Source: Roseobacter ponti (GTDB lineage Bacteria; Pseudomonadota; Alphaproteobacteria; Rhodobacterales; Rhodobacteraceae). From it: 64,000 nt of DNA. Numbering within the stretch: position 1 is the first letter of the stretch; every line of letters begins with the position of its first letter. The stretch spans positions 1,674,001-1,738,000 of the forward strand of contig NZ_CP048788.1 in the NCBI RefSeq assembly GCF_012932215.1, given 5' to 3'. The translations under genes and the position numbers were made by a program. The notes under the pieces are model-generated. The model did no database searches and was not told the DNA's origin. It was given only the letters and a program-made list of their open reading frames with translations. Below are positions 16,841 through 26,710 of the stretch, one piece after another.

Positions 16841-16989
16841 GACGTGAGATATGAACTGAGAAATCCGGTCTGATGGTGTTGCGCAGCATTGCCCGACCAG
16901 AGCGGGGTGCGCGACGCGACACGCGGGTCTTGTCATGACATGAGTTGCCCGACCGCGTGCCCGTACGGCCAGGCCCTGCCCGTGCCGCC

Positions 16990-18096
16990 TCAGAGGTCTG
17001 CCTCGCTGATCTGATACACGGACCTTTCCAGCCAGTCGGAAGAAACTTCCACGCCCCATCCGGGAGCGTCGGTGACAACTGCTTTGCCCTCTGTGATCGT
17101 AAAAGGAGAACTGACGAACAACCCGTCCTGCCAGGGATAGTAATCCGGGCCTTCAATCGCAAACTCCAGATACTTTCCTGCGTTCGGGATCGCCCGCATG
17201 AGGTGCATGGTGAAAAGCGTCACCATCGAGAGGTTCGCACAATGAGGCGTGACGGGTATTCCTGCGTTTTCCGCCATTTTCGCCACGCGCAGGGTGCGCG
17301 CGATGCCGCCAAGATAGCACACATCAGGCTGCACGATGTCGACCACACGGTCATCGATCATCTGCCTCCAGCTGGCCATCATACAGTCCTGTTCGCCGCC
17401 CGTGACATCAATGTCCAGCGCGTCGGTAACCTTCTTTGTCGAGGCAAATTCCCAGTAGGGGCAGGGCTCTTCGTAGTGCGACACGCCGTTGTCTGCCAGC
17501 AGTTTGCCAACCTCGATTGCCCGCGCCGGATCATAACAGGAGTTCGCGTCAACAAGCAGCGCCACATCATCGCCCATTGCTTTGTACATCGTCGGTACGA
17601 TTTCTTCGGTGCGGCCGGGCCATTCGTCCACGTTGCGGCCCACCTCTGCGCCAATGCGGAACTTGAATGCATCAAAGCCCTTCTCATCGCGCAACCGCAG
17701 GAGCCGGTCCGCTTCATCCTGTGGCGTGATGTCCCGTTTCATTGACGACGCATAGGCACGCACCGGCCCTGGCGTCCCGCCGATCAGTTCGCACACGGAT
17801 TTGCCGGCCCGTTTGCCTTTGAGATCCCACAGAGCGGTATCAAGCCCCCCCATGGCGCGGCGCAGATATGAGCCCGGGAACTTGTGCTCGCGGTCGCGCA
17901 CAATATCGAGCAGAGCGTTAATATCCCCGTCATCCTGACCGAGGGTCCAGGGCGCGACCTGCCGGTGCAGGACCCGGGCTGTGATGTCCGCGAAGTAGGG
18001 CGCGACCTGTCCCCAGCCCTGTTTGCCGTCTTCGCCGGTGACGCGGGTGAAACAGACAAATTCGTTGGTGAATGTCTCGATGGATCTGATCTTCAT
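16990..18096 (-). CDS. Enolase-superfamily acid-sugar dehydratase/racemase (mandelate racemase subgroup)
   Basis: The 368-residue protein has the N-terminal capping domain (about 1-115; FPGSYLRRAMGGLDTALWDL) and the barrel domain. Expected catalytic positions are present: K145-F-R147 at the end of strand 2, metal ligands in LLVDAN (D183), YEEP (E209/E210) and TGGEQ (E235), and a D258 (QPDVCYLGG) / H285 (TPHCANLS) pair 27 residues apart, the same spacing as D270/H297 in mandelate racemase. This places it in the mandelate-racemase-type subgroup with a KxR variant; many such enzymes dehydrate sugar acids. It is transcribed divergently from the MocR regulator and probably belongs to the same regulon as the ABC transporter and oxidases. 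Its substrate is not predictable here. Confidence 0.88.
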   Translation of the reverse strand: MKIRSIETFTNEFVCFTRVTGEDGKQGWGQVAPYFADITARVLHRQVAPWTLGQDDGDINALLDIVRDREHKFPGSYLRRAMGGLDTALWDLKGKRAGKSVCELIGGTPGPVRAYASSMKRDITPQDEADRLLRLRDEKGFDAFKFRIGAEVGRNVDEWPGRTEEIVPTMYKAMGDDVALLVDANSCYDPARAIEVGKLLADNGVSHYEEPCPYWEFASTKKVTDALDIDVTGGEQDCMMASWRQMIDDRVVDIVQPDVCYLGGIARTLRVAKMAENAGIPVTPHCANLSMVTLFTMHLMRAIPNAGKYLEFAIEGPDYYPWQDGLFVSSPFTITEGKAVVTDAPGWGVEVSSDWLERSVYQISEADL

Positions 18097-18163
18097 GCGA
18101 ACTCCGCGACGTAGGCTGACTGGCTGAACATATTGACGATACAGGCCTTTGGATATTTATTAA

Positions 18164-18193
18164 GGTCCATTAAGCCACAATGAGCAGTCCAAT
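18164..18193. promoter_or_regulatory. Candidate MocR operator (direct repeat) between enolase and mocR genes
   Basis: GGTCCATT (18164-18171) and CAGTCCAAT (18185-18193) form a direct repeat with TCCAT/TCCAAT starting 22 bases apart. The arrangement recurs in the other control region of this cassette (19713-19742). MocR-type regulators are known to bind direct repeats. The site lies just upstream of the mocR start and within the divergent promoter region. Confidence 0.5.
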
Positions 18194-18211
18194 TCCTGAA
18201 GGAGCGCCCCG

Positions 18212-19696
18212 ATGAAGAGACAGGACGGTGCGCTGCTTTCTTCCATTGAAATAGACCGCACCGGCAAGCGGGCGATCGGTGTGCAGCTTTATATGGTGCT
18301 GCGTGAAATCATCCTGTCGGGTGGTCTGCGCGCGGGGGAAAGGATCCCCGCAAGCCGTACGCTGGCGCGCGAAGTGGGGGTGTCGCGTACCACTGTTATC
18401 GATGCTGTCGACAAACTCGTCGCTGAGGGCATGCTGGTCTCGCGGGTCGGGGCGGGTACATTTGTCAGCGATATTCTGGAACAGCAGCACCCCGGCGCAG
18501 ACGAGCAGCGCCCGCCGGATCCGCAGACATCAAAACCCCGCCTGTCGCATGCGATCGATCACTCTTTTGCGTCTTACGCCCCCCGGTCCTGGCTGCCACA
18601 TCGCGCCCGCGCCTTTGTCACCGCGCTGCCCGCGCTGGATGCTTTCCCCATTGCACAGTGGTCGCGATTTTCGGCGCGCCATTTCCGCGGTGACCGTGCT
18701 GAGATCATGGGCTATGGCCAGCCCCAGGGGCATCAGGGTCTGCGCAATGCCATCGCCAGCCATCTCAATGCCGCCCGCGGGATCAAGTGCAGCCCGGAGC
18801 AGATTTTCATCACCTGCGGCGCGCAGCATGCTTTTTCTCTGGCCGGCAGGGTGCTGCTAAATCCCGGCGACAAGGTCTGGTACGAAAATCCGGGCGCTAC
18901 GGGTGCGCGCAATGCGCTGATTGCGGCAGGCGCTGAGCTGGTGCCCGTAAGTGTCGACGCAGAAGGGATAAATATCGCGGAGGCCAGGCGGCTTGCCCCG
19001 CATTTCCGGCTCGCGTTTGTGACGCCGTCCCACCAGCAGCCGCTGGGCCACGTCATGTCGCTTGCCCGCCGTCTGGAACTGCTTGAGGCGGCCAATGATG
19101 CCCAGGCCCTGATCATCGAGGATGATTATGACGGCGAGTTTCACTATGGCGTAAGCCATCGCCCGCCGTTGAAAAGCATCGATACCCAGGGACGGGTCAT
19201 CTATGTCGGGACCTTCTCAAAAACGCTCTTCCCGTCGCTGCGGCTGGGTTTCATGCTGGTGCCGGAACATCTGACGCCTTCTTTTGACACGCTTTTTGCC
19301 TCCTGGATCAGCACGCCCCCGACGGCGGTCCAGGCGACGGTTGCGGATTTCATGGATGAGGGACAGTTTGCCGCCCATATCCGCCTGATGCGTCGGCTTT
19401 ATAAGACCCGGTATGACGCGCTGATGCAGGCGGGGCAGGATCATCTGCCCGATACCATCCGGTTGCAGGAAACAACCAGCGGGTTTCATACAACTGCCCT
19501 TCTGGACGACCGGGTGGATGAAATTGCTCTGATGGCGCAGGCCGCCGCCGCCGGTCTGACGATTGCTCCGATCAGCCGCTACAGCCTGTCAGACACCGCA
19601 GAAAAGCGGCTGGTGCTGGGCTTTGGCAGCACCAGCCCTCCCGACATCGAAAATGGTGTTTCAGCACTTATGAAGCTGCCTGCACTCACCCCGTAA
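18212..19696 (+). CDS. MocR-type transcriptional regulator (GntR HTH + aminotransferase-like domain)
   Basis: The 494-residue protein has a GntR winged helix at about 15-85 (LYMVLREIILSGGLRAGERI, SRTLAREVGVSRTTVIDAVD) and a fold-type I aminotransferase-like domain at about 115-490. The PLP-binding lysine is K337 in YVGTFSKTLFPSLRLGFM, and the cofactor-contacting IIEDDYDGEF is present. MocR proteins use PLP, alone or as an adduct with an amino compound, as a ligand and are usually activators of adjacent genes. It sits between the divergent enolase and the ABC/oxidase operon, with matching repeats in both control regions, so it likely regulates both. The ribosome-binding site GAAGGAG precedes the ATG. 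Confidence 0.92.
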   Translation: MKRQDGALLSSIEIDRTGKRAIGVQLYMVLREIILSGGLRAGERIPASRTLAREVGVSRTTVIDAVDKLVAEGMLVSRVGAGTFVSDILEQQHPGADEQRPPDPQTSKPRLSHAIDHSFASYAPRSWLPHRARAFVTALPALDAFPIAQWSRFSARHFRGDRAEIMGYGQPQGHQGLRNAIASHLNAARGIKCSPEQIFITCGAQHAFSLAGRVLLNPGDKVWYENPGATGARNALIAAGAELVPVSVDAEGINIAEARRLAPHFRLAFVTPSHQQPLGHVMSLARRLELLEAANDAQALIIEDDYDGEFHYGVSHRPPLKSIDTQGRVIYVGTFSKTLFPSLRLGFMLVPEHLTPSFDTLFASWISTPPTAVQATVADFMDEGQFAAHIRLMRRLYKTRYDALMQAGQDHLPDTIRLQETTSGFHTTALLDDRVDEIALMAQAAAAGLTIAPISRYSLSDTAEKRLVLGFGSTSPPDIENGVSALMKLPALTP

Positions 19697-19742
19697 ATTG
19701 GTCTGTATAAAATTCCATAATGGATATGTGGGCCAGTCCAAT
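19697..19742. promoter_or_regulatory. Candidate MocR operator upstream of the ABC binding-protein gene
   Basis: ATTGGTCTG (19697-19705) and CAGTCCAAT (19734-19742) form an imperfect inverted repeat, and TTCCAT (19713-19718) plus GTCCAAT (19736-19742) form a direct repeat about 23 bases apart. CAGTCCAAT is identical to the element at 18185-18193. It begins immediately after the mocR stop and lies 72 bases before the binding-protein start. Confidence 0.5.
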
Positions 19743-19813
19743 ACTCTACTAACATCGCCAGGTGTCCATGAATGCCACGCAGCGCGAACCGGCGCTGAAA
19801 AGGGAGTTAAACC

Positions 19814-20890
19814 ATGAAAAAGAAAAACTATATTGTCGGACTTGCGGTTACGGCGGCGCTGTCGACCGCATCCGTGGCCCAGGCCGAAACACTGCGGCTG
19901 CTGACCTGGGGCTCATATGCACCCGAAGAGCTGATCCAGAAATTTGAAGAAGAATATCCCGACATCGATGTCGAGGTCACTTTCTCCAACAACGAGGAAA
20001 TGATCGCCAAACTGCGCGCGACAGGTGGCGCCGGGTTTGATCTAGCGCAGCCGAGCCATGACCGGATTTATGCCGCACAGCTTGAATACGACATCTACAA
20101 GCCGCTGGATCTGTCGAAGATCGATACTTCCGTAATGGAATCCACGCACCTCGAAGGCGTGAAGGCCAATACGACGATCGACGGTGAAGTCTATGCGGTC
20201 CCGCACCAGTGGGGCACCTCCGGCCTGATGAAAAACAAAGCCATGGCGGCGGATTTCAACGGCTGGGATGATCTTTGCGATTCCCAGTACGCGGGTAAAA
20301 CCTCCATGCGTCTGAAGCGCACGATCCTGCTCGGTACGGCCTTTGCCATGGGGCATGATCCCTTCGCGGCCTATTCCGATCTGGATAAATATCAGAGCAT
20401 TCTTGATGAGGTCTCCGAAGAACTGATCGCCTGCAAATCCAACATCAAGGCTTACTGGCAGGGTGGTGATGACCTGTCCGCGATGATGTTGTCGGGCGAG
20501 ATCGTGGCCTCCGAGACATGGGACTCCACAGCTTATAAACTCTATGCGCAGAACCCCGACATCGTGTTTGTGCCGCCGGAAACAGGTGCGCTTGCATGGA
20601 TCGACACTTTTGCACTGCCCGCCAAGGGCAAAGCAGATGACGCGGCATATAAGTGGATCAACTTTGTGCTGCGGCCGGAGAATGTCACCATCATGTCCGG
20701 GAGCACCGGTGCGATTGCGGCTGTGAACGGCGGTCTTGATCTGTTGCCTGAGGACAAGAAGAACGCGGTCAATGCAGCCTTCACCCCTGAGGATATTGCC
20801 AACCTCAAATTCTTCGCCAACATCCCCCCGGGGGTTGAGGATATGGAAGGCAAAGCGCTGGAGAAGATCAAGGCAGCCACAGGCGGCTGA
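19814..20890 (+). CDS. ABC transporter periplasmic binding protein, polyamine (PotD/PotF) type
   Basis: The 358-residue protein has a signal peptide with cleavage after AQA (residue 24), then ETLRLLTWGSYAPEELIQKF, the standard opening of PotD-like proteins. Further family features are NNEEMIAKLRATGGAGFDLA and a C-terminal lobe with GALAWIDTFALPAKGKADDA. PotD-type proteins bind putrescine, spermidine or other organic amines in the periplasm and hand them to a PotABC-like transporter, encoded next. A hairpin between this gene and the ATPase gene (20906-20944) may keep the binding protein in excess. The ligand may be an amine or betaine, judging by the two flavin oxidases downstream. Confidence 0.9.
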   Translation: MKKKNYIVGLAVTAALSTASVAQAETLRLLTWGSYAPEELIQKFEEEYPDIDVEVTFSNNEEMIAKLRATGGAGFDLAQPSHDRIYAAQLEYDIYKPLDLSKIDTSVMESTHLEGVKANTTIDGEVYAVPHQWGTSGLMKNKAMAADFNGWDDLCDSQYAGKTSMRLKRTILLGTAFAMGHDPFAAYSDLDKYQSILDEVSEELIACKSNIKAYWQGGDDLSAMMLSGEIVASETWDSTAYKLYAQNPDIVFVPPETGALAWIDTFALPAKGKADDAAYKWINFVLRPENVTIMSGSTGAIAAVNGGLDLLPEDKKNAVNAAFTPEDIANLKFFANIPPGVEDMEGKALEKIKAATGG

Positions 20891-20905
20891 GTTAAATAGA
20901 TGAAC

Positions 20906-20944
20906 GGGGGGCGGCGGTGCCGGTGGCACGCCGCCCCTTTTGTG
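20906..20944 (+). terminator. Attenuator-like hairpin between binding-protein and ATPase genes
   Basis: GGGGCGGCGGTGCC pairs with GGCACGCCGCCCC (one bulged G) around a GGT loop and is followed by TTTTGTG. A strong stem with a short T-run directly after the binding-protein stop is a common device for making more binding protein than membrane subunits. Transcription of the downstream genes would depend on readthrough. Confidence 0.75.
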
Positions 20945-20973
20945 TCACGACGGGGTGCAGGGGAGCAGGCGCA

Positions 20974-22077
20974 ATGAACGACGCTGTAGAACATGATCTG
21001 GAGTGCACCGGGCTCTCCAAGCATTTCGGATCCGTGCGGGCGGTTGATGATGTGTCCTTCAGAATCCCGAAGGGGTCATTCTTTTCGATCCTCGGCCCGT
21101 CGGGCTGTGGCAAGACCACACTGATGCGGATGATCGCGGGATTTGAAAACCCCTCGGACGGAGACATCCACATAAAAGGGCGCTCTGTCCTCAACATCCC
21201 GCCGAACAGGCGCAACGTGAAGATGGTGTTTCAGCATCTGGCGCTTTTCCCGATGATGAATGTCTTTGAGAATATCGCCTACGGTCTGCGCTGTGCAGGC
21301 ACTCCGAAATCTGAGATCCCGCAGAAGGTCAATGATGTGCTCGAACGCATCGCGCTGCCTGACGTCGGCAATCGCGAAATCCATCAGCTGTCAGGCGGGC
21401 AGAAACAGCGCATTGCGATTGCGCGCTGCATGGTGCTGGACCCCGATGTGCTGCTGCTGGATGAACCACTGGGCGCGCTGGATCTTAAGCTGCGCGAGGC
21501 GATGAAGATCGAGCTCAAACTTCTGCAGCATCAGTTCAACACCACATTCATTTACATCACCCACGACCAGTCCGAAGCTCTTGTGATGTCCGACAATGTC
21601 GCCGTGATGAACGAAGGACGCTTTGAGCAGGTCGGCAAACCCGAAGAGCTTTATCACAAACCGGCCACGTCTTTCGTTGCGGGGTTCGTTGGCGATTCAA
21701 ACCGCTGGGCCGGCAAAGTGGAACAGATCTCAGACGGCGTGGCGAAGGTTGCGACGGAGGCCGGCCTGAGCATACTCTGCAAGCCTCAGGCGGGCGTCGA
21801 GAAGGGCGCTCCGGTATCGATCTTCGTGCGGCCTGAGTTCATTGCAGCGCAACGCGCCGGTGAGGCCGGCCCCCCGGATGCCAACAGCAATGCCCTCGCG
21901 GGCAAGGTCGATTCCGTGCTTTTCAACGGCGCCAACAGCCGCATTCTCGTGCGCGGCCCCTCATCTGAGCTGATCGAGGCGGATGTGGTGGTGACCGGCG
22001 GCACCTCCGATCTGCGCCCCGGCGACGCGGTGCAGCTCAACTGGGCGCCCGAGCAGGCGATGTGCTATGCAAGGTGA
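20974..22077 (+). CDS. ABC transporter ATP-binding protein, PotA type
   Basis: The start at 20974 gives 367 residues. Walker A is GPSGCGKTT (41-49), the signature LSGGQ is at 139-143, and Walker B VLLLDEP is around 159-165, followed by a switch histidine in YITHDQSEAL. The C-terminal ~110 residues form a TOBE-type regulatory domain (FVGDSNRWAG; GAPVSIFVRPEFIA). This architecture matches the ATPase of polyamine/opine/organic-amine importers. The next gene overlaps its end by 11 bases. Confidence 0.93.
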   Translation: MNDAVEHDLECTGLSKHFGSVRAVDDVSFRIPKGSFFSILGPSGCGKTTLMRMIAGFENPSDGDIHIKGRSVLNIPPNRRNVKMVFQHLALFPMMNVFENIAYGLRCAGTPKSEIPQKVNDVLERIALPDVGNREIHQLSGGQKQRIAIARCMVLDPDVLLLDEPLGALDLKLREAMKIELKLLQHQFNTTFIYITHDQSEALVMSDNVAVMNEGRFEQVGKPEELYHKPATSFVAGFVGDSNRWAGKVEQISDGVAKVATEAGLSILCKPQAGVEKGAPVSIFVRPEFIAAQRAGEAGPPDANSNALAGKVDSVLFNGANSRILVRGPSSELIEADVVVTGGTSDLRPGDAVQLNWAPEQAMCYAR

Positions 22078-22933
22078 CGTAAAGCGTCTCTCGCTCATCC
22101 TGCTGTTCGCGCCCTTTGCGCTCTGGATTGTGCTGCTGATCATCCTGCCGCATCTGGGAATGGTGTATCTGTCACTGCGCGAAAAAGTGGCCCCCCGGGT
22201 CTATGAGTTCGGTTTCGGCAATTACATCGATTTCATTCAGGAACCGATCTACTGGAATACCCTTCTGCGCACCGGGTCGATGTCGATCCTCGTCACCGTT
22301 CTGGCTCTGCTGATCGGATTTCCGATTGCCTATTATATCGCCAAAATCGCCGGCCGCCGGTCGCGCGGCGCGCTGTTTCTGCTCTGTCTTATCCCGCTCT
22401 GGGTAAGCGATCTGATCCGTGCTTTCGGCTGGATCCTTCTGCTGCGCGAGACCGGCGTGATCTCCACCAGCCTGCAAAAGGTGGGGCTGATCTCAGAGCC
22501 GGTCGAATTTCTCTATAACGACGCCACTGTGATCGTCGGTCTGGTCTATACGGTGATCCTCTTCATGATCGTTCCGCTGGTCTCCACGCTGGACGGGATG
22601 GATGATGCGATGGTCGAGGCAGGCTATAACCTCGGTGGCAGCGGACCCACGGTGCTGCGCCGCATCATCATCCCCTATGCCATGCCGGGGATTGTGGCGG
22701 GGTGCATCGTGGTCTTTATGCTGACCGCAGGCAGTTACCTCACGCCCATCCTGCTGGGCGGTAAAAACTCCAGCTGGTTTACCGAACAGATTTACGACCA
22801 GTTCATCACCAGGTTTAACTGGGAATCCGGGGCGGCCTTTGGCTTTTTGCTGCTGGCCTTTACGTCACTGGTGGTCTGGGCAGGACTGCGCCTGACTGGC
22901 CAGAACCTCGCCAATACCGTGGCAAAGAACTGA
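22067..22933 (+). CDS. ABC transporter permease, PotB type
   Basis: The 288-residue protein has six transmembrane helices. The cytoplasmic coupling loop contains the EAA-type motif (MVEAGYNLGGSGPTVLRRII, followed by IPYAMPGIVAG), which contacts the ATPase. Its start overlaps the ATPase gene, implying translational coupling. Together with the following permease it forms the inner-membrane channel. Confidence 0.92.
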   Translation: MQGDVKRLSLILLFAPFALWIVLLIILPHLGMVYLSLREKVAPRVYEFGFGNYIDFIQEPIYWNTLLRTGSMSILVTVLALLIGFPIAYYIAKIAGRRSRGALFLLCLIPLWVSDLIRAFGWILLLRETGVISTSLQKVGLISEPVEFLYNDATVIVGLVYTVILFMIVPLVSTLDGMDDAMVEAGYNLGGSGPTVLRRIIIPYAMPGIVAGCIVVFMLTAGSYLTPILLGGKNSSWFTEQIYDQFITRFNWESGAAFGFLLLAFTSLVVWAGLRLTGQNLANTVAKN

Positions 22934-22942
22934 AGGCGCGCG

Positions 22943-23803
22943 ATGGCTGTTTCCACACATAACAAAGGGTTCCTGCTGGGCTACCGGCTCTACGTCGGCG
23001 CCTTTTTTGTGTTTCTCGCCGCGCCGCTGATTGCGGCCGGCACCTTCGCCTTTAACGACTCCCTCTTTCCCGCGCTGCCCTGGCAGGGATTTACGCTGGA
23101 CTGGTTTTTTAACGACACCGAGCCCAAGCTGGGCATGTTCCACGACCGACGCCTGTTGCGCGGGCTTTATTACTCGGGCGTCATCGGGGTGCTGGTGGCG
23201 TCCCTCTCGGTCTTTGTGGCGACGTGCAATGCCTTTCTCTTTGTGCGCGGCGAGTTTCCGGCCAAGAACTTTTTCTACATTCTGATGATCCTGCCACTGG
23301 TTATTCCTGGCGTGATCCTCGGCATCTCCATTCTGGTCATGGCCAGCAATATCGCCAACGGCATGGAGGACAGTTTCAACATTGAAATTGAAATGCTCAG
23401 GCCCGGTCTGCCGCTGGTGGTGCTGGGGCAGTTTTCCTTTATCACCACGATCACCTCTCTGGTGATCTCCGCGCGGCTCAAGAAATTCGACACGTCGATG
23501 GAGGAAGCGGCGCTGAACCTCGGCGCCACCCGGGCGCGCGTGCTGCGCACGGTGACGCTGCCCTTCCTGCGCCCGGCAATTATTGCGGCGTGGATCGTGG
23601 CCTTTCTGGTCTCCTTTGAGAACTTTAATACCACGCTCTTTCTTGTGGGCTCTGAGGCCCCGCTCACGATCACCATGTTCGACCGCATGGCCAAGGTCGG
23701 CTCGACGCCGGTGCTGAATGCGGTGTCGTTTTTCCTGATTATCGGCTCGGGTCTGCTGGCACTCGTCAGCGTCCTTGTGCAGCGCGACCCGCCGGAAACC
23801 TGA
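22943..23803 (+). CDS. ABC transporter permease, PotC type
   Basis: The 286-residue protein has six transmembrane helices, with the EAA loop [20 protein letters not shown] followed by LPFLRPAI at about residues 190-215. It is the second permease of the system, nine bases after the first and eleven bases before the GMC oxidoreductase gene. The tight spacing supports a single operon running from the ATPase to the FAD oxidase. Confidence 0.92.
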   Translation: MAVSTHNKGFLLGYRLYVGAFFVFLAAPLIAAGTFAFNDSLFPALPWQGFTLDWFFNDTEPKLGMFHDRRLLRGLYYSGVIGVLVASLSVFVATCNAFLFVRGEFPAKNFFYILMILPLVIPGVILGISILVMASNIANGMEDSFNIEIEMLRPGLPLVVLGQFSFITTITSLVISARLKKFDTSMEEAALNLGATRARVLRTVTLPFLRPAIIAAWIVAFLVSFENFNTTLFLVGSEAPLTITMFDRMAKVGSTPVLNAVSFFLIIGSGLLALVSVLVQRDPPET

Positions 23804-23814
23804 AGGCACGGGCG

Positions 23815-25455
23815 ATGGCGGAATACGATTTTATCATCGTCGGTGCGGGTTCGGCGGGCTGTGTGCTGGCCAACCGCCTGAGTGAGAATGGTAAATACAC
23901 GGTGCTGCTGCTGGAAGCCGGCGGCAGTGATCTGCACCCGTGGATCTGGATGCCGATCGGTTATGGCAAGGCGTTCCATCATAAGCGTCTCAACTGGCGA
24001 TATCAGGCTGAACCCGACCCTGCGCTGAACAACCGCAGATCCTACTGGCCCCGGGGCCGTGTGATGGGCGGGTCGAGCTCGATTAATGCGATGGTCTATA
24101 TACGGGGACAGCCTGCGGATTTTGACGACTGGGAAGCGATGGGCAATCCCGGCTGGGGCTGGAATGATGTGCTGCCTTTCTTCCGTAGATCCGAGACCAA
24201 TGACCGGGGCGGGGATGATCTGCGCGGCGGCAGCGGCCCGCTGCATATCTCGACGATGGATCCGTTTCTGCATCCGATGTGTCAGACCTTCATAGCGGCG
24301 GGTCAGGAAAATCAGTGGCCGCACAACCCTGATTTCAACGGCGCTTGCCAGGAGGGCGTCGGTACCTATCAGAACACGGCCAGAGGAGGGATGCGCATGT
24401 CTGCCGCGCGGGCCTATATCGGACCGGCAAAACGGCGCCCGAACCTGCGGATTGAAAAGCACGCGCAGGCGACGCGGGTTCTGTTTGAGGGCGCGCGCGC
24501 CACAGGCGTGGAATACAGCCGGCGCGGCGCGTTGCGTCAGGCGGGTGCACGGCGCGAAGTGGTGTTGTCGGCCGGGGCGGTAAACTCTCCGCAGCTGCTG
24601 CAGGTCTCTGGCGTGGGTCCGGAAGCAGTTTTGCGCGCGCAGGGCATAAAAGTCCTGCATAATCTGCCCGGCGTGGGGCGTAATCTGCAGGACCATCTGG
24701 CGGTGGATTTTCTCTATCGCTCAAAGGTGCCCACTCTGAACGATCAGCTGCATTCCTGGCAGGGAAAACTGCGGCAGGGGATGCGCTATGTGCTGACACG
24801 GGGCGGGCCCCTGTCTCTCGGTGTGAACCAGGCGGGGGGCTTCGTGAAATCCCGCCCGGACGCGGCGCGCCCCAATATACAGCTCTATTTCTCGCCCGTG
24901 AGCTACACCAAAGCGCCGCCCGGCAAACGCCCGCTGATGAACCCCGATCCGTTTTCCGGCTTTCTGACCGGGGCGCAGCCGACCCGTCCGACCAGCCGCG
25001 GATATCTGGAGATTTCATCCCCGGATCCGATGGCGGCACCTGTGATCCACCCGCGCTACCTCAGCACTGAGCTCGATGTTCAGGAAATGCTGGAAGGGGC
25101 ATGGTTGCTGCGTAAACTGGCACAAAGCCCGTCCCTGGCCGGGGTAATCGAGCAGGAAACGCGCCCCGGTGCTGACATCGGTACAGATGAGGATATGCTC
25201 GCGTATATCCGGGAGACCGCAGGCACGGTCTTTCACCCGGTCAGCACCTGCAGAATGGGGCCGGATGTGACATGCGATGTGGTTGATGCACGGCTTCGGG
25301 TGCACGGGGTCTCAGGCTTGCGGGTGGTGGATGCATCTGTGTTTCCGACCGTAACGTCAGGCAACACCAATGCACCGACGATTATGGTAGGAGAGAAAGG
25401 CGCAGACCTGATCCTTTCTGATCACGAAGAGGGCGGCAAACATGTTCACGGATGA
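23815..25455 (+). CDS. GMC-family FAD oxidoreductase (choline-dehydrogenase-like)
   Basis: The 546-residue protein starts with the FAD-binding motif [18 protein letters not shown] (glycines at 10, 12 and 15), has the GMC signature 1 ([21 protein letters not shown]) and signature 2 ([16 protein letters not shown]). The C-terminal active-site region carries a histidine in [12 protein letters not shown] and an asparagine in [16 protein letters not shown], as expected of a GMC alcohol dehydrogenase. It resembles BetA-like choline/alcohol dehydrogenases. Located inside an amine-type ABC operon, it most likely oxidises the alcohol group of the imported compound or a derivative. The true substrate is unknown. 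Confidence 0.9.
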   Translation: MAEYDFIIVGAGSAGCVLANRLSENGKYTVLLLEAGGSDLHPWIWMPIGYGKAFHHKRLNWRYQAEPDPALNNRRSYWPRGRVMGGSSSINAMVYIRGQPADFDDWEAMGNPGWGWNDVLPFFRRSETNDRGGDDLRGGSGPLHISTMDPFLHPMCQTFIAAGQENQWPHNPDFNGACQEGVGTYQNTARGGMRMSAARAYIGPAKRRPNLRIEKHAQATRVLFEGARATGVEYSRRGALRQAGARREVVLSAGAVNSPQLLQVSGVGPEAVLRAQGIKVLHNLPGVGRNLQDHLAVDFLYRSKVPTLNDQLHSWQGKLRQGMRYVLTRGGPLSLGVNQAGGFVKSRPDAARPNIQLYFSPVSYTKAPPGKRPLMNPDPFSGFLTGAQPTRPTSRGYLEISSPDPMAAPVIHPRYLSTELDVQEMLEGAWLLRKLAQSPSLAGVIEQETRPGADIGTDEDMLAYIRETAGTVFHPVSTCRMGPDVTCDVVDARLRVHGVSGLRVVDASVFPTVTSGNTNAPTIMVGEKGADLILSDHEEGGKHVHG

Positions 25456-26710
25456 CTTCAGGCCGGCGCCTTACTGGTGGGATCATGCCCCGCGGGAAGA
25501 CCCGACACCCGCTGATCTGCCAAAAACGGTCGATGTTCTGGTCATTGGCTCCGGCTATACCGGGCTGCATGCTGCGCTGCGCGCGGCACGTGCGGGGCGC
25601 TCTGTGCTTGTGGTGGAGGCGCAGGCACCCGGACATGGCGCCAGCAGCCGCAACGGCGGGCAGATTTCAACCTCGGTCAAACCCGGCAAAGCGGCCCTGA
25701 TCCGGAAGTACGGGGCAGAGACCGCTAACGGCATTCTGGCCGATGGTCAGGCATCGCGGGAGTATATCGAAGAATTCGTGAGATCCGAGGATATTGCCTG
25801 TGACTTTAAGGTACCGGGCCGGTTTCATGGCGCGCATACAGCCCGCCAGTATGACAAACTGGCCGCCGGGGCAGGGGTTAACGATGCCTTCATGGTACCC
25901 CGCGCGTCTCAGCATGAGGAGCTTGGCACAAATGCGTATTTCGGCGGTATCGTCTATCCGCATCATGCGAGCCTTCATCCGGGGCGCTATCATGCGGGCC
26001 TGCTGGAAAAGGTGCGCGCGGCGGGTGTTCAGCTTGTCAGCCATTGCCCGGTGGAAGCACTGGAGCCGGAAAACGGTGTCACCCGCGTCAGGACACGCCA
26101 TGGCAGTGTGAAAGCCGGGCGGGTGATTGTGGCCACCAATGGCTATACCACGGGCCTTACGCCGTCGCTGCAGCGCCGGGTTATCCCGATCGGATCCTAT
26201 ATCATCGCGACAGAAGAGCTTCCCAAAGCGGTGATGGACCGGTTGATGCCAAAGGACCGCATCCTCTCCGATACCCGCAGTCTGGTCTATTATTATCGTC
26301 CGTCTCCTGACCGTAAACGGATCCTCTTCGGGGGTCGCGTCTCTCTGAGAGAAACCGATGCCCGGGCAACAGCGCCTTTGCTCAGGGCCGAACTGATCCG
26401 GCTCTTTCCGGAACTGGGTGACGTCAGGATCAGTCATTCATGGTCCGGTTTTGTTGGCTATACCTTCGACAGTCTGATGCACATCGGGCAGGACGGGGGC
26501 ATTTACTATGCGATGGGCTACTGCGGATCAGGTGTCGGGATGGCCAGCTATCTCGGCATGAAACTGGGGCTGATGGCCGTGGATGACCCTGCGGGCAAGA
26601 CAACTCTGGCCAAGCTCCCGTTTCCCGGCCGGCCATATTATCGGGGCGACCCCTGGTTTCTGGCCCCGTCTATTGCTGCCTACAGGCTGCGCGACAGGCT
26701 GGGGTTCTGA
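25442..26710 (+). CDS. FAD-dependent oxidoreductase, DadA/PuuB-like
   Basis: The 422-residue protein belongs to the DAO family: [20 protein letters not shown] (FAD-binding), then [20 protein letters not shown] as in gamma-glutamylputrescine oxidases and related amine oxidases, and a C-terminal [20 protein letters not shown] with [15 protein letters not shown]. Such enzymes oxidise secondary or primary amines to aldehyde or imine plus ammonia or amine. Its start overlaps the GMC gene by 14 bases, so it is the last gene of the operon. With the PotD-like importer this suggests breakdown of a polyamine-like or N-substituted amino compound. Confidence 0.9.
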   Translation: MFTDDFRPAPYWWDHAPREDPTPADLPKTVDVLVIGSGYTGLHAALRAARAGRSVLVVEAQAPGHGASSRNGGQISTSVKPGKAALIRKYGAETANGILADGQASREYIEEFVRSEDIACDFKVPGRFHGAHTARQYDKLAAGAGVNDAFMVPRASQHEELGTNAYFGGIVYPHHASLHPGRYHAGLLEKVRAAGVQLVSHCPVEALEPENGVTRVRTRHGSVKAGRVIVATNGYTTGLTPSLQRRVIPIGSYIIATEELPKAVMDRLMPKDRILSDTRSLVYYYRPSPDRKRILFGGRVSLRETDARATAPLLRAELIRLFPELGDVRISHSWSGFVGYTFDSLMHIGQDGGIYYAMGYCGSGVGMASYLGMKLGLMAVDDPAGKTTLAKLPFPGRPYYRGDPWFLAPSIAAYRLRDRLGF

